Part shown: positions 1 through 6,729 of the stretch, one piece after another
Numbering within the stretch: position 1 is the first letter of the stretch
How the letters are laid out: each line of letters starts with the position of its first letter
Assembly: GCA_000403945.1 (NCBI GenBank)
Contig: APFI01000162.1
Span: 1-50,110, forward strand
DNA: 50,110 nucleotides
DNA from: Desulfovibrio sp. Dsv1
Lineage (GTDB): Bacteria; Desulfobacterota; Desulfovibrionia; Desulfovibrionales; Desulfovibrionaceae
Direction: 5' to 3'
Notes under the pieces: model-generated
Told to the model about the DNA's origin: nothing
What the model saw: only the letters and a program-made list of their open reading frames with translations
The model's database searches: none
Made by a program: the position numbers and the translations under genes

Positions 1-192
1 GCGGCCAGGACTCCATCGGAGTGTACATGGGAGACATGCCCCCCCACTGTGGTAGAGGCAGAAGAGAAATATTGCGAATAGTAAAGAGAAAAAACAGCGC
101 AGATGGCAACGCCTTGTTGGAACCTTCTTTGATTTCGACGGTATGGCAAAAGGAAAAGGGCTTGCGAGATGTCTCGTAAGCCCTTGAAATAA
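1..192. other. Host chromosome left of the prophage
   Basis: This stretch lies outside attL and was originally the sequence downstream of the tRNA-Arg gene. Apart from the terminator hairpin at 158-183 I see no convincing gene. A short open frame on the minus strand (ATG at 37, running off the window) lacks a clear ribosome-binding site and cannot be judged from 12 codons. Confidence 0.5.
158..183 (-). terminator. Ancestral terminator of the tRNA-Arg gene
   Basis: An 11-bp stem (GGGCTTGCGAG paired with CTCGTAAGCCC, one mismatch, ATGT loop) is followed on the minus strand by TTTTCCTTTT. It sits 10 bases beyond the tRNA 3' end copied in attL, on the tRNA-coding strand, so before integration it would have ended tRNA-Arg transcription. 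The prophage now separates it from the tRNA by about 44 kb. Confidence 0.65.
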
Positions 193-237
193 TGGTGCGC
201 CCGGCAGGAATCGAACCTGCGGCCTACAGCTTAGGAG
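193..237. repeat. attL, 45-bp direct repeat of the tRNA 3' end
   Basis: These 45 bases are identical to 44098-44142, which is the CCA end, acceptor strand, T arm and part of the anticodon region of the tRNA-Arg gene. Sequence diverges immediately on both sides (AA before and ACG after here; C before and GCT after at the right copy). The integrase gene begins 118 bases inside, the usual arrangement of a tRNA-targeting phage. The copy is only a tRNA fragment, not a second tRNA gene. Confidence 0.95.
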
Positions 238-249
238 ACGGTCGGCATA

Positions 250-264
250 GCATCCCAGGGATGC
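250..264. repeat. Palindrome next to attL
   Basis: GCATCCC-A-GGGATGC is a perfect 7-bp inverted repeat with a one-base centre, 12 bases inside attL, in the 117-bp space between attL and the integrase. A loop this short suits a protein site better than an RNA hairpin. It may be an integrase or Xis accessory site, but this rests on position only. The rest of 238-342 shows no gene. Confidence 0.4.
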
Positions 265-342
265 CCTGCGGCACTTAACGCGTTGATTATAAGCCGTATT
301 TGTTGCATTGTGGTTCCCAATCTTTCCCGCCAATGCTAGGAG

Positions 343-364
343 GGTGGGCACCATATGGGCACCA
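343..364. repeat. 22-bp end repeat, left copy (overlaps int start)
   Basis: A 22-bp sequence made of two tandem GGGCACCAT-type units spans the last base of the Shine-Dalgarno region and the first codons of the integrase gene. An exact copy in the same orientation lies at 44004-44025, just inside attR. Placement at both prophage ends suggests arm-type binding sites for the integrase, and overlap with the start codon suggests autoregulation. Both roles are inferred. Confidence 0.6.
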
Positions 365-1701
365 TAAAAAATCAGGGCTTGTCGCGGCTGCCGTGGATCA
401 ATGTCCAGGGCAAAGAAGGGGTCATTTATCGGGAGCACCCCACACGCAGGCATGGCAAGCGCCCTGACAGGTACATAGCTATACGATACCGTAGCGGCCA
501 GGGCAAGCGAGTCCTGGAGGCATTGGGATGGGCATCCGACGGATGGACTGTGGACAAGGCCGTGGCGTTGCTGCGAGAACTGAAAGAGCACATCCGCGTA
601 GGGAGAACGCCGCAATCTCTCAAAGAAAAGCGAGCGATGGCGGAAACGGCCCGGATTGAAGCAGAACACACCGCCGCCAGGGCGAAACTGAAAAGCATCA
701 CTTTCGGCGAGCTGGCGGAGCTTTACCGGGCCTGGGCCAAAGAACACCGCGTCAGCGCCGGAAATGTCGAGCAAGTCCTGGATATGCACATCCTCCCCGT
801 CCTGGGCGAGCGTGTGGCGGCTGAGATCACCACTGCGGACGTGGAATCCCTGCGTAAGGTTGTGGCCGCCAAGCCCCCCCTTACCGGCAGAAATAAAAAC
901 ACGCCTGGAGCCTGTCTGTCGGCGCAGACGGTCTTGCACATCCTCAAAACCGTGCGCGAGGTGTACAACTTCGCCCTGGAAACGCCCGCGCCGAACGAGC
1001 CGGGCGTGATGCTGTTTTCGGGGGTGAATCCGGCCGTTCTGAGCCGCCGGGGCCGGGGCGTCCATGTGCCGAAAAATGATGCCCGCCGGCTGCGGATTTT
1101 GAACGACAAGGAAATCACCGCTCTGCTCGCCTATCAGGGCAGGCGCAAAGAGGCATTCGCGGACCTGCACGACATGATCCTTATGTCGCTGGACATGGGG
1201 CCGCGCGCGGGTGAGCTGGTTCACATCCAGCGCGAGTCGTGTGATCCGGTAACGGGCGCTGTGCGCATCTACAAAGGGTCTAGGGACAACGATACCACCA
1301 AGGGCGGAGCATCCCGGCTGCTGTTCGCCGGGCAGCTCTTCCCCGACGCTCTGGAAATGCTGCGCCGCCGCCTGTCCGAGCCGGAGAACGGACCCTATCT
1401 TTTCCCCGGGCCGGACGGGCAGGCCCGCGACCCAAACGGGCTGAATCGGGCCATGCGCCGCATCATGGATAAGCTTAAATTCAACAAAGGGGTGTCTGAT
1501 CCGCGCAACGTGGTGGTATGGCACACGCTGCGCCATACCTACGCCACCAAGATGCTCGAAGCCGGGACCGACATCTATACCCTCAAGGAGTTGATGGGGC
1601 ATGCGTCGGTCACAACCACGGAAATATATCTGCATCTGTGCGATCGGACCAAGCGCGAACAGGCTCTGGCCCGCATCGCATTGGCCCGGAAGCAAGTATG
1701 A
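355..1701 (+). CDS. int: Phage integrase, tyrosine recombinase
   Basis: Site-specific recombinase that integrates the phage into and excises it from the tRNA-Arg gene. The 448-residue length fits tRNA-targeting phage integrases. An N-terminal arm-binding region (about 1-110) precedes a core-binding domain (about 115-235) and the catalytic domain. Visible catalytic residues are R284 (in GPRAGEL), probable K316, H390 and R393 (HTLRH), H416 (LMGHAS) and nucleophile Y425 (EIYLHL). AGGAGG at 338-343 lies 11 bases before the ATG; the 22-bp repeat overlaps the start. It is convergent with the Xis-like gene, with one base between their ends. Confidence 0.95.
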   Translation: MGTIKNQGLSRLPWINVQGKEGVIYREHPTRRHGKRPDRYIAIRYRSGQGKRVLEALGWASDGWTVDKAVALLRELKEHIRVGRTPQSLKEKRAMAETARIEAEHTAARAKLKSITFGELAELYRAWAKEHRVSAGNVEQVLDMHILPVLGERVAAEITTADVESLRKVVAAKPPLTGRNKNTPGACLSAQTVLHILKTVREVYNFALETPAPNEPGVMLFSGVNPAVLSRRGRGVHVPKNDARRLRILNDKEITALLAYQGRRKEAFADLHDMILMSLDMGPRAGELVHIQRESCDPVTGAVRIYKGSRDNDTTKGGASRLLFAGQLFPDALEMLRRRLSEPENGPYLFPGPDGQARDPNGLNRAMRRIMDKLKFNKGVSDPRNVVVWHTLRHTYATKMLEAGTDIYTLKELMGHASVTTTEIYLHLCDRTKREQALARIALARKQV

Positions 1702-1702
1702 C

Positions 1703-1969
1703 TCAGATTTGAGGGACGACAATGGTCTTAACCCCTTTGGCTTCAAGATACGCCAGAAAGAACGCCGTCGGGTAGACGACGGATTCCCCTATTTTCTGGC
1801 GCACGAGCGGTCCTTTGCTGGCTGCGTCATCGTTGGCGAGCTTCTTCGGAGATACAGCTCCGCCCGTGAAGTAGGCCACCTTCTTGCGGGAGATAAAGGG
1901 CGGAAGCTGTTCCAGATACGGTGCCAGTTCTGTGAGCTGGGGAGCCGGAGGTAATTGCTTGGCGCTCAT
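1703..1969 (-). CDS. Small DNA-binding-type protein, Xis candidate
   Basis: 88-residue protein at the end of the leftward early operon, convergent with int. The segment around residues 26-60 (FISRKKVAYFTGG to SKGPLVRQKI) looks like a small winged-helix or AlpA/excisionase-type DNA-binding fold, and the C-terminal part (YPTAFFLAYLEAKGV) like a closing helix. Position beside int and attL makes a recombination directionality factor plausible, but no catalytic or diagnostic motif proves it. It could instead be a small transcription regulator. Confidence 0.6.
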   Translation of the reverse strand: MSAKQLPPAPQLTELAPYLEQLPPFISRKKVAYFTGGAVSPKKLANDDAASKGPLVRQKIGESVVYPTAFFLAYLEAKGVKTIVVPQI

Positions 1970-1974
1970 GGCGG

Positions 1975-2232
1975 CTATCCTCGGTTGCTTTGTTGGCCGT
2001 GACCTGCCCCTTGATACCGACGTTCAGGGCAGCCCTTGCAATCGACGTCGTTGGGGGTGATGTGCGGGGCGCGGGGAAGAGAGTTCCAGGCGGCTTCTGC
2101 CACTGCCATGACATCATCTATTGGCCCGGACATGCAGCAGTGTGAGCATTTCACAAAATAGTGGTCGCAGCCTCGCCTTGTAACGGCATCCTTGTTCCCG
2201 CACGCCGGGCACGGCTTCAGTTTTTCGGGCAT
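1975..2232 (-). CDS. Lar-like restriction-alleviation family zinc-ribbon protein
   Basis: 85-residue protein starting at the ATG behind GGAGGAACAGCC. It begins MPEKLKPCPACG, followed by VKCSHC and AAWNSLPR, the pattern of the Lar/restriction-alleviation family: a C-x2-C pair, a second C-x2-C pair, then an aromatic-Asn motif. Family members are linked to evasion of host restriction, but many phage copies are untested. The start overlaps the end of the preceding ASCH-like remnant by 16 bases. The Cys-rich tail (DCKGCPERRY) could bind a further metal. Confidence 0.7.
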   Translation of the reverse strand: MPEKLKPCPACGNKDAVTRRGCDHYFVKCSHCCMSGPIDDVMAVAEAAWNSLPRAPHITPNDVDCKGCPERRYQGAGHGQQSNRG

Positions 2233-2696
2233 GGCTGTTCCTCCAGCATCTTTAAAGTTACAACCCAGACCCACGGGTTTACGTCCCAGCCAAGGCCGCG
2301 TTTCCAGTACAGTAAATCCCAGGCAATGCGGAATTTGTTGTTAGAAGCGGGCCTGTCGCTGAAACCTTCCGCTTGGACATCTTCCTCGCTGATATCCCGC
2401 ACCCTCTCCACATGGATGTTGGTGATCTCAAGGGTGATGCGAGACAGGGTGCGCGGCATGTGGATGGAGGGCGTCCAGCGCTGCTTTTTACCCTCGCTGT
2501 CAGTGGCACACAGGGTGATCCCGTCCGCCCTGTACAGGGCCTTTGGCTCGGGCCACGTTTCTGAGGGGTAATATTTGCAAAATGTTTCCTTGACCCACAG
2601 ACGGTCGCCGGGCTGGCCGAATGGGCAATTATCCGACCGGATCGGGCCAGCAGCGGGCAGGTATTGCGCGCGTCCTCCAGCAGGGTCAGGCCGCAC
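2217..2696 (-). pseudogene. ASCH-like phage protein, 5'-truncated remnant
   Basis: The frame encodes the C-terminal portion of a common phage protein: CPFGQPGDRLWVKETF, YRADG, WTPSIHMPR, SRITLEITNIHVERV, DISEEDVQAEGF and WDVNPWVWVV are conserved in it. Homologues usually begin with a further 60-80 residues (a TQTRR-type segment) that I cannot find here. The only upstream start is a GTG at 2696 without a good ribosome-binding site, and the DNA before the CPFGQ motif is read in another frame by the preceding gene. A deletion joining two genes is the simplest explanation. Family recognition is firm; the ASCH label is less so. Confidence 0.6.
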
Positions 2697-3007
2697 CAGA
2701 GCAAGGCCACTTTGCGAAAGCTGGCGGCCTCAGGCGAGAGGCCCCGCATATTGTTACGGGCGTCAATGAGCTTGAGGGCGCGGGCCACGGCCAGCTCTGA
2801 AACCCTGGACAGACGGAGGGAACGGATGTGCCGGTTCACCTCCGTCTGCCAGCGGCGTACCTTGGCGAGCTGCGCCTGGGCCTGCCTGTAGCCGGTGAAC
2901 ACGTCAGGCGTGAACCAGCGCAGGGTCCGCGCGAAAACCTCAACAGCCAAGCGGCAACGGCCCGTCTGCACGGCCAACGGGGGGTATGCTCCGCATTCCC
3001 GCCTCAT
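2279..3007 (-). CDS. Unknown early protein, probable fusion product
   Basis: 243 residues, starting at an ATG that overlaps the stop of the upstream gene (ATGA) behind GGAGGAATG. The first 120 residues or so look like a genuine helical, Arg-rich protein. After that the frame runs over the ASCH-like remnant out of frame and becomes Pro/Ser/Arg-rich (about residues 130-210), typical of non-native reading. The native gene therefore probably ended earlier before a deletion fused it to its neighbour. I recognise no family. Confidence 0.4.
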   Translation of the reverse strand: MRRECGAYPPLAVQTGRCRLAVEVFARTLRWFTPDVFTGYRQAQAQLAKVRRWQTEVNRHIRSLRLSRVSELAVARALKLIDARNNMRGLSPEAASFRKVALLWCGLTLLEDARNTCPLLARSGRIIAHSASPATVCGSRKHFANITPQKRGPSQRPCTGRTGSPCVPLTARVKSSAGRPPSTCRAPCLASPLRSPTSMWRGCGISARKMSKRKVSATGPLLTTNSALPGIYCTGNAALAGT

Positions 3008-3234
3008 GCCTTGCATTCCTCCAGCAGGCTTTCAATGTCCTCAAGGTCTGAGTGGGCGGAGTACAAGCTGTCTGCCGTTTCCTCCATTTTCTGCCCGCGT
3101 TCGCTGCTCTGGAGACCCTCCGGGAGATTGTCAAAAGCCTCTTGTTCTTCGGCGATTACAGTATCAAGGATTTCCCGCGCGGCGGAAATGTGCTCCATTG
3201 CCTCGTCAATGCGCTTGCGACGGTCGTCATTCAT
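3004..3234 (-). CDS. Small acidic helical protein of the early operon
   Basis: 76 residues (MNDDRRKRIDEAMEH...), strongly acidic, mostly predicted helix, ending LEDIESLLEECKA. Its stop overlaps the next gene's ATG (ATGA), so the two are translationally coupled. Small Glu-rich proteins of this kind are common in phage early regions and usually have no assigned function; DNA mimicry is one possibility but nothing here proves it. Confidence 0.6.
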   Translation of the reverse strand: MNDDRRKRIDEAMEHISAAREILDTVIAEEQEAFDNLPEGLQSSERGQKMEETADSLYSAHSDLEDIESLLEECKA

Positions 3235-3248
3235 CTCACGGCCCTCCC

Positions 3249-3482
3249 CTAAAAGCCCGTAAACGGACTGGCCTCACGATGATAGCCGTCCGACGAGGAA
3301 AAAATGAACGTATCGCGGGGCACCTCAAAGTCGCCGCCTTTCCGAGCGTTCCAGACCTCTTTGAGCATTTTGTTCCGACCCGCGCGGGCGCAGGCGTCGG
3401 AGCAATACGAGCGAGGGTGATAGGCGGTCTGGACGAAACTGACGCCACAGTGGGCGCAGGTCAGAATATTGCGCTCAGACAT
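3249..3482 (-). CDS. Small zinc-finger protein
   Basis: 77 residues with C9-x2-C12 (CAHCGVSF) and C27-x3-C31 (YCSDACARAGR), which together can hold one zinc ion in a treble-clef-like small finger. The tail is short and polar. It overlaps the preceding gene by 8 bases. Function unknown; the finger suggests nucleic-acid or protein binding. Confidence 0.65.
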   Translation of the reverse strand: MSERNILTCAHCGVSFVQTAYHPRSYCSDACARAGRNKMLKEVWNARKGGDFEVPRDTFIFSSSDGYHREASPFTGF

Positions 3483-3825
3483 GGCTCTCCTCCGTTACCG
3501 CTTCCACGAACACGGCCTTGCCCTCCGCGATCCAGGATTCAGGGATGAGGATACGATGGGCCTCGGCGCAGTGCGGACATTTCCATTCCAGCTCCAAGAC
3601 GCGCACGCCTCCCCATGCGGACACGTCGGGAAGGCTGACACGCCAGGTATCTTTGGCAGCGCGGCGCATGGAGATTTTCGTCACGTCGTTGATGCGGACG
3701 GGCAAGGGCGGCGTTTCGGGCGAGCGATGCATGCCGACTGCGGGCGGCTCGGCCAGAAGGCGCAGATGCTTATAGCGGTAGTCGGCCTTTTTGGCCGGTG
3801 CGGGAATTTCTCTCCAGGTGGTCAT
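3475..3825 (-). CDS. Hypothetical early protein with CPHC motif
   Basis: 116 residues from the ATG behind GGGAG-TAGCC. The N-terminal half is basic and Pro-rich; ELEWKCPHCAEAHRILIPES at about residues 79-98 resembles half of a zinc ribbon. No family is recognised. It follows the deoxyribosyltransferase-like gene by 2 bases and overlaps the next gene by 8, so it belongs to the same operon. Confidence 0.55.
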   Translation of the reverse strand: MTTWREIPAPAKKADYRYKHLRLLAEPPAVGMHRSPETPPLPVRINDVTKISMRRAAKDTWRVSLPDVSAWGGVRVLELEWKCPHCAEAHRILIPESWIAEGKAVFVEAVTEESHV

Positions 3826-3827
3826 GG

Positions 3828-4316
3828 CTACTCCCTCCCTTCCCCGTCGCACAGGGCGCTGACCTTACAGACATCACATGCCACACCGCCGCAGTCGCCC
3901 GCGAGCCGGGACAGAAGGCTCACGGCCTCCTGGATGTCGCGGCACCAGAGATTCATCGCGCCGTGCAGCATGAGGCCCGGCGCTTCCAGAGGTCCGGCCA
4001 CTCCGATGACGGGCACGCCCGCCCCGGCGGCCAAGCCCACTTCCACGCCCGCGTCCTGGCCGGAGTGGCCCAGATAGACCACCACGTCGGCGCTGGCGCA
4101 GGCGTCCCGACAAAAACGGTAGACCTGGCCGCCCTGCTGCTCGGTATCGAACCAACGGCGGCGTTGTTCGGGCGTGAGGCCCTGCGGCGGCATGCCCATG
4201 TCGGTCCAGTCCCATATCCGCACTTGCGGGATGCGAGCACGGAGGGCGTCGTGGAACAGGCGCACGGCATGCAGCAAGCGGAACGACGCGGCAGTATAGA
4301 CGGTGAGGGGTTTCAT
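3828..4316 (-). CDS. Nucleoside 2-deoxyribosyltransferase-like protein
   Basis: 162 residues. The start MKPLTVYTAASF, the central SADVVVYLGHSGQDAGVEVG and the following alternating hydrophobic strand (GVPVIGVAG) match the nucleoside 2-deoxyribosyltransferase-like fold, where a conserved acidic residue before the glycine-rich turn is catalytic. Members cleave or exchange the base of deoxynucleosides; phage copies may act in nucleotide salvage or in nicotinamide/ADP-ribose signalling counter-defence. A C-terminal Cys-rich tail (CGGVACDVCKVSALC) is an added feature. The start overlaps the upstream gene (ATGA). Confidence 0.6.
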   Translation of the reverse strand: MKPLTVYTAASFRLLHAVRLFHDALRARIPQVRIWDWTDMGMPPQGLTPEQRRRWFDTEQQGGQVYRFCRDACASADVVVYLGHSGQDAGVEVGLAAGAGVPVIGVAGPLEAPGLMLHGAMNLWCRDIQEAVSLLSRLAGDCGGVACDVCKVSALCDGEGRE

Positions 4317-4714
4317 GCCTGCTCCTTTTGCGCCGCTCCGGCCTTGGCGGCGCGATCCTCTGCCAGCGCAACGGCCTTTTTCAGCTCTGCAATCGTGTAC
4401 ATAGCGGATTGCCTGAACGCTTCAAATTCCGACTGTACAGAGACAAGCTTCTGAGCGTATTGCGATTCTAAAGAGAATTCCTTCCCGTCGCGTCTGTTCC
4501 ACGCCGCGAGAAGTTCCAGAACACCCAAGTTGTAACCCATTCTCGCGCCACACGCGCAGGATATGCTCAGCTCGCCGCCAAACCTTCTTGTTTCTGATTT
4601 GGACAAGGGGTGCCCGCAAAAGGGACATGGGAACAGAAGTGTATGAAAGCAGACTTCAATCTACTCTTTCTGGCGCATAAGTTCCGCGAAATTGATGTCG
4701 GTTTGCTCGCTCAT
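4313..4714 (-). pseudogene. Lar-like zinc-ribbon gene interrupted by in-frame TAG
   Basis: One reading frame runs from an ATG at 4714 (overlapping the upstream stop as ATGA) through 17 codons (MSEQTDINFAELMRQKE), meets TAG at 4661-4663 and continues in frame without another stop to 4313. After the TAG come FPCPFCGHPLSKSE, CACGARM and LLAAWNRRDG, the Lar-family zinc-ribbon pattern, followed by a helical C-terminal tail of about 60 residues. Between the TAG and CPFCG there is no ATG or GTG. The downstream part could only start from TTG (4606, which would cut off the first Cys pair), CTG or ATT. The gene is therefore either nonsense-mutated, read through, or started at an unusual codon. Confidence 0.6.
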
Positions 4715-4875
4715 AATGCCTCCAGTTCGTCTTCCCACGCGCTGACTTGCAGACCGGACGAAAATTCAATGAGGTAGCTTGTGGCCACACCATAGTCGTA
4801 ATCCACCACCGTGGCGGCGAAGTAGCCGCGATAGCCGGGGATATAGCGGACACTCTGACCGATGTCGTATTTCAT
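4711..4875 (-). CDS. 54-residue protein, small beta-barrel type
   Basis: MKYDIGQSVRYIPGYRGYFA begins the protein; the pattern (G-x-VRY-x-PGYRG-x4-TVVDYDYG, then SYLIEF) resembles a small SH3/KOW-like barrel. The ATG overlaps the upstream stop (ATGA) and its own stop overlaps the next ATG (ATGA), so this is a tightly coupled operon gene. No family name is certain. Confidence 0.6.
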   Translation of the reverse strand: MKYDIGQSVRYIPGYRGYFAATVVDYDYGVATSYLIEFSSGLQVSAWEDELEAL

Positions 4876-5432
4876 TGCCGCGCCTCCGTGACTGTTGTAT
4901 CAATAAAAGAAAGGCTCTCATCGTGCGATTGGTTGTAGAGGTGTTCGATGTATTCGATACACATTGCGATGAGGGGCAGCATAGCGATGGAGTTGGGCGT
5001 GCCCATGTCCCTGCATTTGTCCGCCAGGAGCCGCAGGTCTGTACGAATAAAGTCTTCCGCGCATACCTTTCCTTTGCCCACGGACATAACCTTGACGCCA
5101 TTCTCGTGATAGGCTGTCAGCGAAAACGTCAGAGCTTCGAGTCCGGTTACGCCGAGCACAATGTCGATTTCCTGATGGAACTGGCGGCGATCCTCTTCGG
5201 AAAAAAGCGGCTTGGTCATTTCCGCCAGCTTGGTGAGGCTCCGCTTGATAACGTGGTCCATGATGGGCTCCACGGGCAGCTCGCCCACGGTGAGCACGGA
5301 TTCGCGCGCGAATCCATCCTTGCGCGGCGCCACCAGGAGCAGGAAAAAGCCCGTGGTGCGGCTGTCGTTGTCGGCCTGGGCGATGAACTCCGCGATGTCC
5401 ATGCGCTCTTGTTTGGGTACGATTCCGTTCAT
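4872..5432 (-). CDS. Hypothetical early protein, 186 residues
   Basis: Cytoplasmic-type protein with N-terminal helix (MDIAEFIAQADN), a central strand-rich part, and helical C-terminal part with MLPLIAMCIEYIEHLYNQ. No motif that I recognise. The start overlaps the upstream 41-residue gene (ATGA) and the end overlaps the 54-residue gene, so it sits mid-operon. GC content matches its neighbours. Confidence 0.6.
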   Translation of the reverse strand: MNGIVPKQERMDIAEFIAQADNDSRTTGFFLLLVAPRKDGFARESVLTVGELPVEPIMDHVIKRSLTKLAEMTKPLFSEEDRRQFHQEIDIVLGVTGLEALTFSLTAYHENGVKVMSVGKGKVCAEDFIRTDLRLLADKCRDMGTPNSIAMLPLIAMCIEYIEHLYNQSHDESLSFIDTTVTEARQ

Positions 5433-5554
5433 GCCCGGCCCCTCCCCTTTTTACAGTCGCGGGCCATGCGGCCCAGGCGGCGCTGTTCGGCAAATTCTCC
5501 CCACAGGCCGAGGGCCACGCCCAGGGCGGCGAAGATAACGAGAAAGGTAATCAT
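5429..5554 (-). CDS. 41-residue single-pass membrane protein
   Basis: MITFLVIFAALGVALGLWGE forms one membrane helix, followed by a basic cytoplasmic tail (EQRRLGRMARDCKKGRGRA). Start and stop both overlap neighbouring genes through ATGA, with AGGAGGTGCGGGC before the ATG. Small basic-tailed membrane proteins in phage early operons may interfere with host membrane functions; here the role is unknown. Confidence 0.65.
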   Translation of the reverse strand: MITFLVIFAALGVALGLWGEFAEQRRLGRMARDCKKGRGRA

Positions 5555-5715
5555 GCCCGCACCTCCTGGGTCCGGCCGGGCTGCGGCAAAAGTTCGAGTA
5601 ACAGTTCAAGGATGCCCCGGTGGGTGGCGCGGACGCGCATCTTGCAGACTCCCAGATTGAGGATGTAGCAGGCGGCCTTGACAGGCCGGGCCGGGGTGAA
5701 ATAGTCTCTGGGCAT
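5551..5715 (-). CDS. 54-residue basic protein
   Basis: Begins MPRDYFTPARPVKAACYILN and ends in a Leu-rich helix (RGILELLLELLPQPGRTQEV). AAGGAG lies 7 bases upstream of the ATG; that GGAG can pair with CTCC (CTCC-AAAAA-GGAG, 5723-5735), a small hairpin that could mask the ribosome-binding site. The stop overlaps the next gene by ATGA. Function unknown. Confidence 0.6.
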   Translation of the reverse strand: MPRDYFTPARPVKAACYILNLGVCKMRVRATHRGILELLLELLPQPGRTQEVRA

Positions 5716-5738
5716 ACGAATGCTCCTTTTTGGAGTTG

Positions 5739-5778
5739 GCCCCGGTACTGTTGCAGCAGCGCCGGGGCATTTTTTTTT
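5739..5778 (+). terminator. Hairpin with T9, terminator pointing rightward
   Basis: GCCCCGG at 5739 pairs with CCGGGGC at 5762-5768 and is followed on the + strand by nine T. It therefore looks like a factor-independent terminator for transcription running opposite to the early operon, for instance read-through from int. On the minus strand it is only a hairpin between the CII-like gene and the next gene, without a U-run. Confidence 0.5.
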
Positions 5779-5788
5779 GCTCCAATTG

Positions 5789-6250
5789 TTATGGGTTGCC
5801 CTGGGTGTTGGCCTCCACCACGCGCAGCAGGGTCAGGATGCCGGTGGAGGCCCGGTAGCCTACCTCGGCAATAGCCCGACGCTCATCCTGGGTGATGGTG
5901 CCGTCCTCCAGAGCCTTGGCCACAGTTTGCATCAGTTCGCCAAATTCTCTCACAGCCTTCATGCACTGCCGGTGCACGGCGTGCTCCTCGTCCTCCGCTT
6001 CCGGCATGCGGACGAAAAAACCGCCGCAAGCCTCGGCTATAACGTCCAGCGGCAGGTCCGAGCCGGTCACGCCCATGATGGGCAGCAAGAGTTCCACGCC
6101 GGCCTTGTGCCCGCTGCGTTCCCCCAACTCGGCCAGCAGCGTTCTGTAGTCGCGTTGCAGCAACGCGGCAACGGCTTTGGCTGGCAGGCCGTTGGGGGCG
6201 GATAGCACAAGCTGCCGCAGGATAGGCGTGATACGGGGATACTCGCGCAT
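5789..6250 (-). CDS. Phage regulatory protein CII-like (CP76 family)
   Basis: 153 residues. The C-terminal part (ELMQTVAKALEDGTITQDER, then AIAEVGYRASTGILTLLR) matches the phage regulatory CII family, and the N-terminal part (LRQLVLSAPNGLPAKAVAAL) a helix-turn-helix-like segment. In related phages this protein follows the Cro-like gene and tunes lysis-lysogeny or plasmid-like copy control. It lies 45 bases after the Cro-like gene in the same leftward transcript. Confidence 0.65.
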   Translation of the reverse strand: MREYPRITPILRQLVLSAPNGLPAKAVAALLQRDYRTLLAELGERSGHKAGVELLLPIMGVTGSDLPLDVIAEACGGFFVRMPEAEDEEHAVHRQCMKAVREFGELMQTVAKALEDGTITQDERRAIAEVGYRASTGILTLLRVVEANTQGNP

Positions 6251-6295
6251 GCTAAAAATTCCTTCAGAGTAGCGTGACGGCTGGCCTGGAAGCGG

Positions 6296-6595
6296 CTATG
6301 CCAAGGGGACTCCGGCGGCACTGGTCAAAATTTTGCGGTCTTGCATCAAGGGCAGCTCCGGTATTTTGGGACGCGGGCCAGGCTTGAGGTTTTCCGGGCG
6401 CGGCAGGAGTTCCACCGGAAACCCCAGTTCAACGAAAACCTTGTGGCGATCCGTGCGTATTGTGGGACGCTTCAGCATTTTGTTTACAGCCTGGGGCGAT
6501 ACGTCCATAAACTGCGCCACAAAAACGTCCGTGACCTTCTTATCCTTCATCCACGCCCGGAGCTGCCGCAGGCGGTTTTGAGTGTCAGTTGTCAT
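6296..6595 (-). CDS. Cro-like helix-turn-helix regulator
   Basis: 99 residues. Residues about 20-45 (VTDVFVAQFMDVSPQAVNKM) form a helix-turn-helix, followed by a recognition-like KRPTIRTDRHKVF and a Pro-rich tail. It is the first gene of the leftward early operon, divergent from the first CI-like repressor, as Cro is from CI. A strong promoter (TTGACA, 17 bases, TAGATT) lies upstream. Expected to repress the divergent lysogeny promoter during lytic growth; this role is inferred from position. Confidence 0.7.
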   Translation of the reverse strand: MTTDTQNRLRQLRAWMKDKKVTDVFVAQFMDVSPQAVNKMLKRPTIRTDRHKVFVELGFPVELLPRPENLKPGPRPKIPELPLMQDRKILTSAAGVPLA

Positions 6596-6729
6596 GGCTT
6601 GGCTTCCTTGTTATTACGTTGATTAGCTAAGTTTAAAAATTAAGTTTCTAAATTTCGTTGAGATAAATCTATCCAGATTTTAGGTTTATGTCAACTCGAT
6701 TTGTAGATTGAATTCTAAAAACTAAAATT
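6596..6729. promoter_or_regulatory. Divergent early/lysogeny control region
   Basis: AT-rich 134-bp region between the Cro-like gene (leftward) and the first repressor (rightward). The leftward promoter has -35 TTGACA (plus-strand 6689-6694), a 17-base spacer and -10 TAGATT (6666-6671). Two TAAGTTT direct repeats 13 bases apart (6628-6634 and 6641-6647) and an ATTTTAG/CTAAAA inverted pair (6677-6683, 6715-6720) are candidate operators. The rightward gene has no Shine-Dalgarno sequence before its ATG, as in leaderless lambda cI mRNA. Confidence 0.6.

Noticed and set aside
1..37. Possible start of a leftward gene (ATG at 37)
   Set aside because: Only 12 codons are visible and no clear ribosome-binding site exists.
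193..237. Second tRNA gene at the left end
   Set aside because: Only the 3' 45 bases are present; the 5' half is replaced by unrelated sequence, so it is attL.
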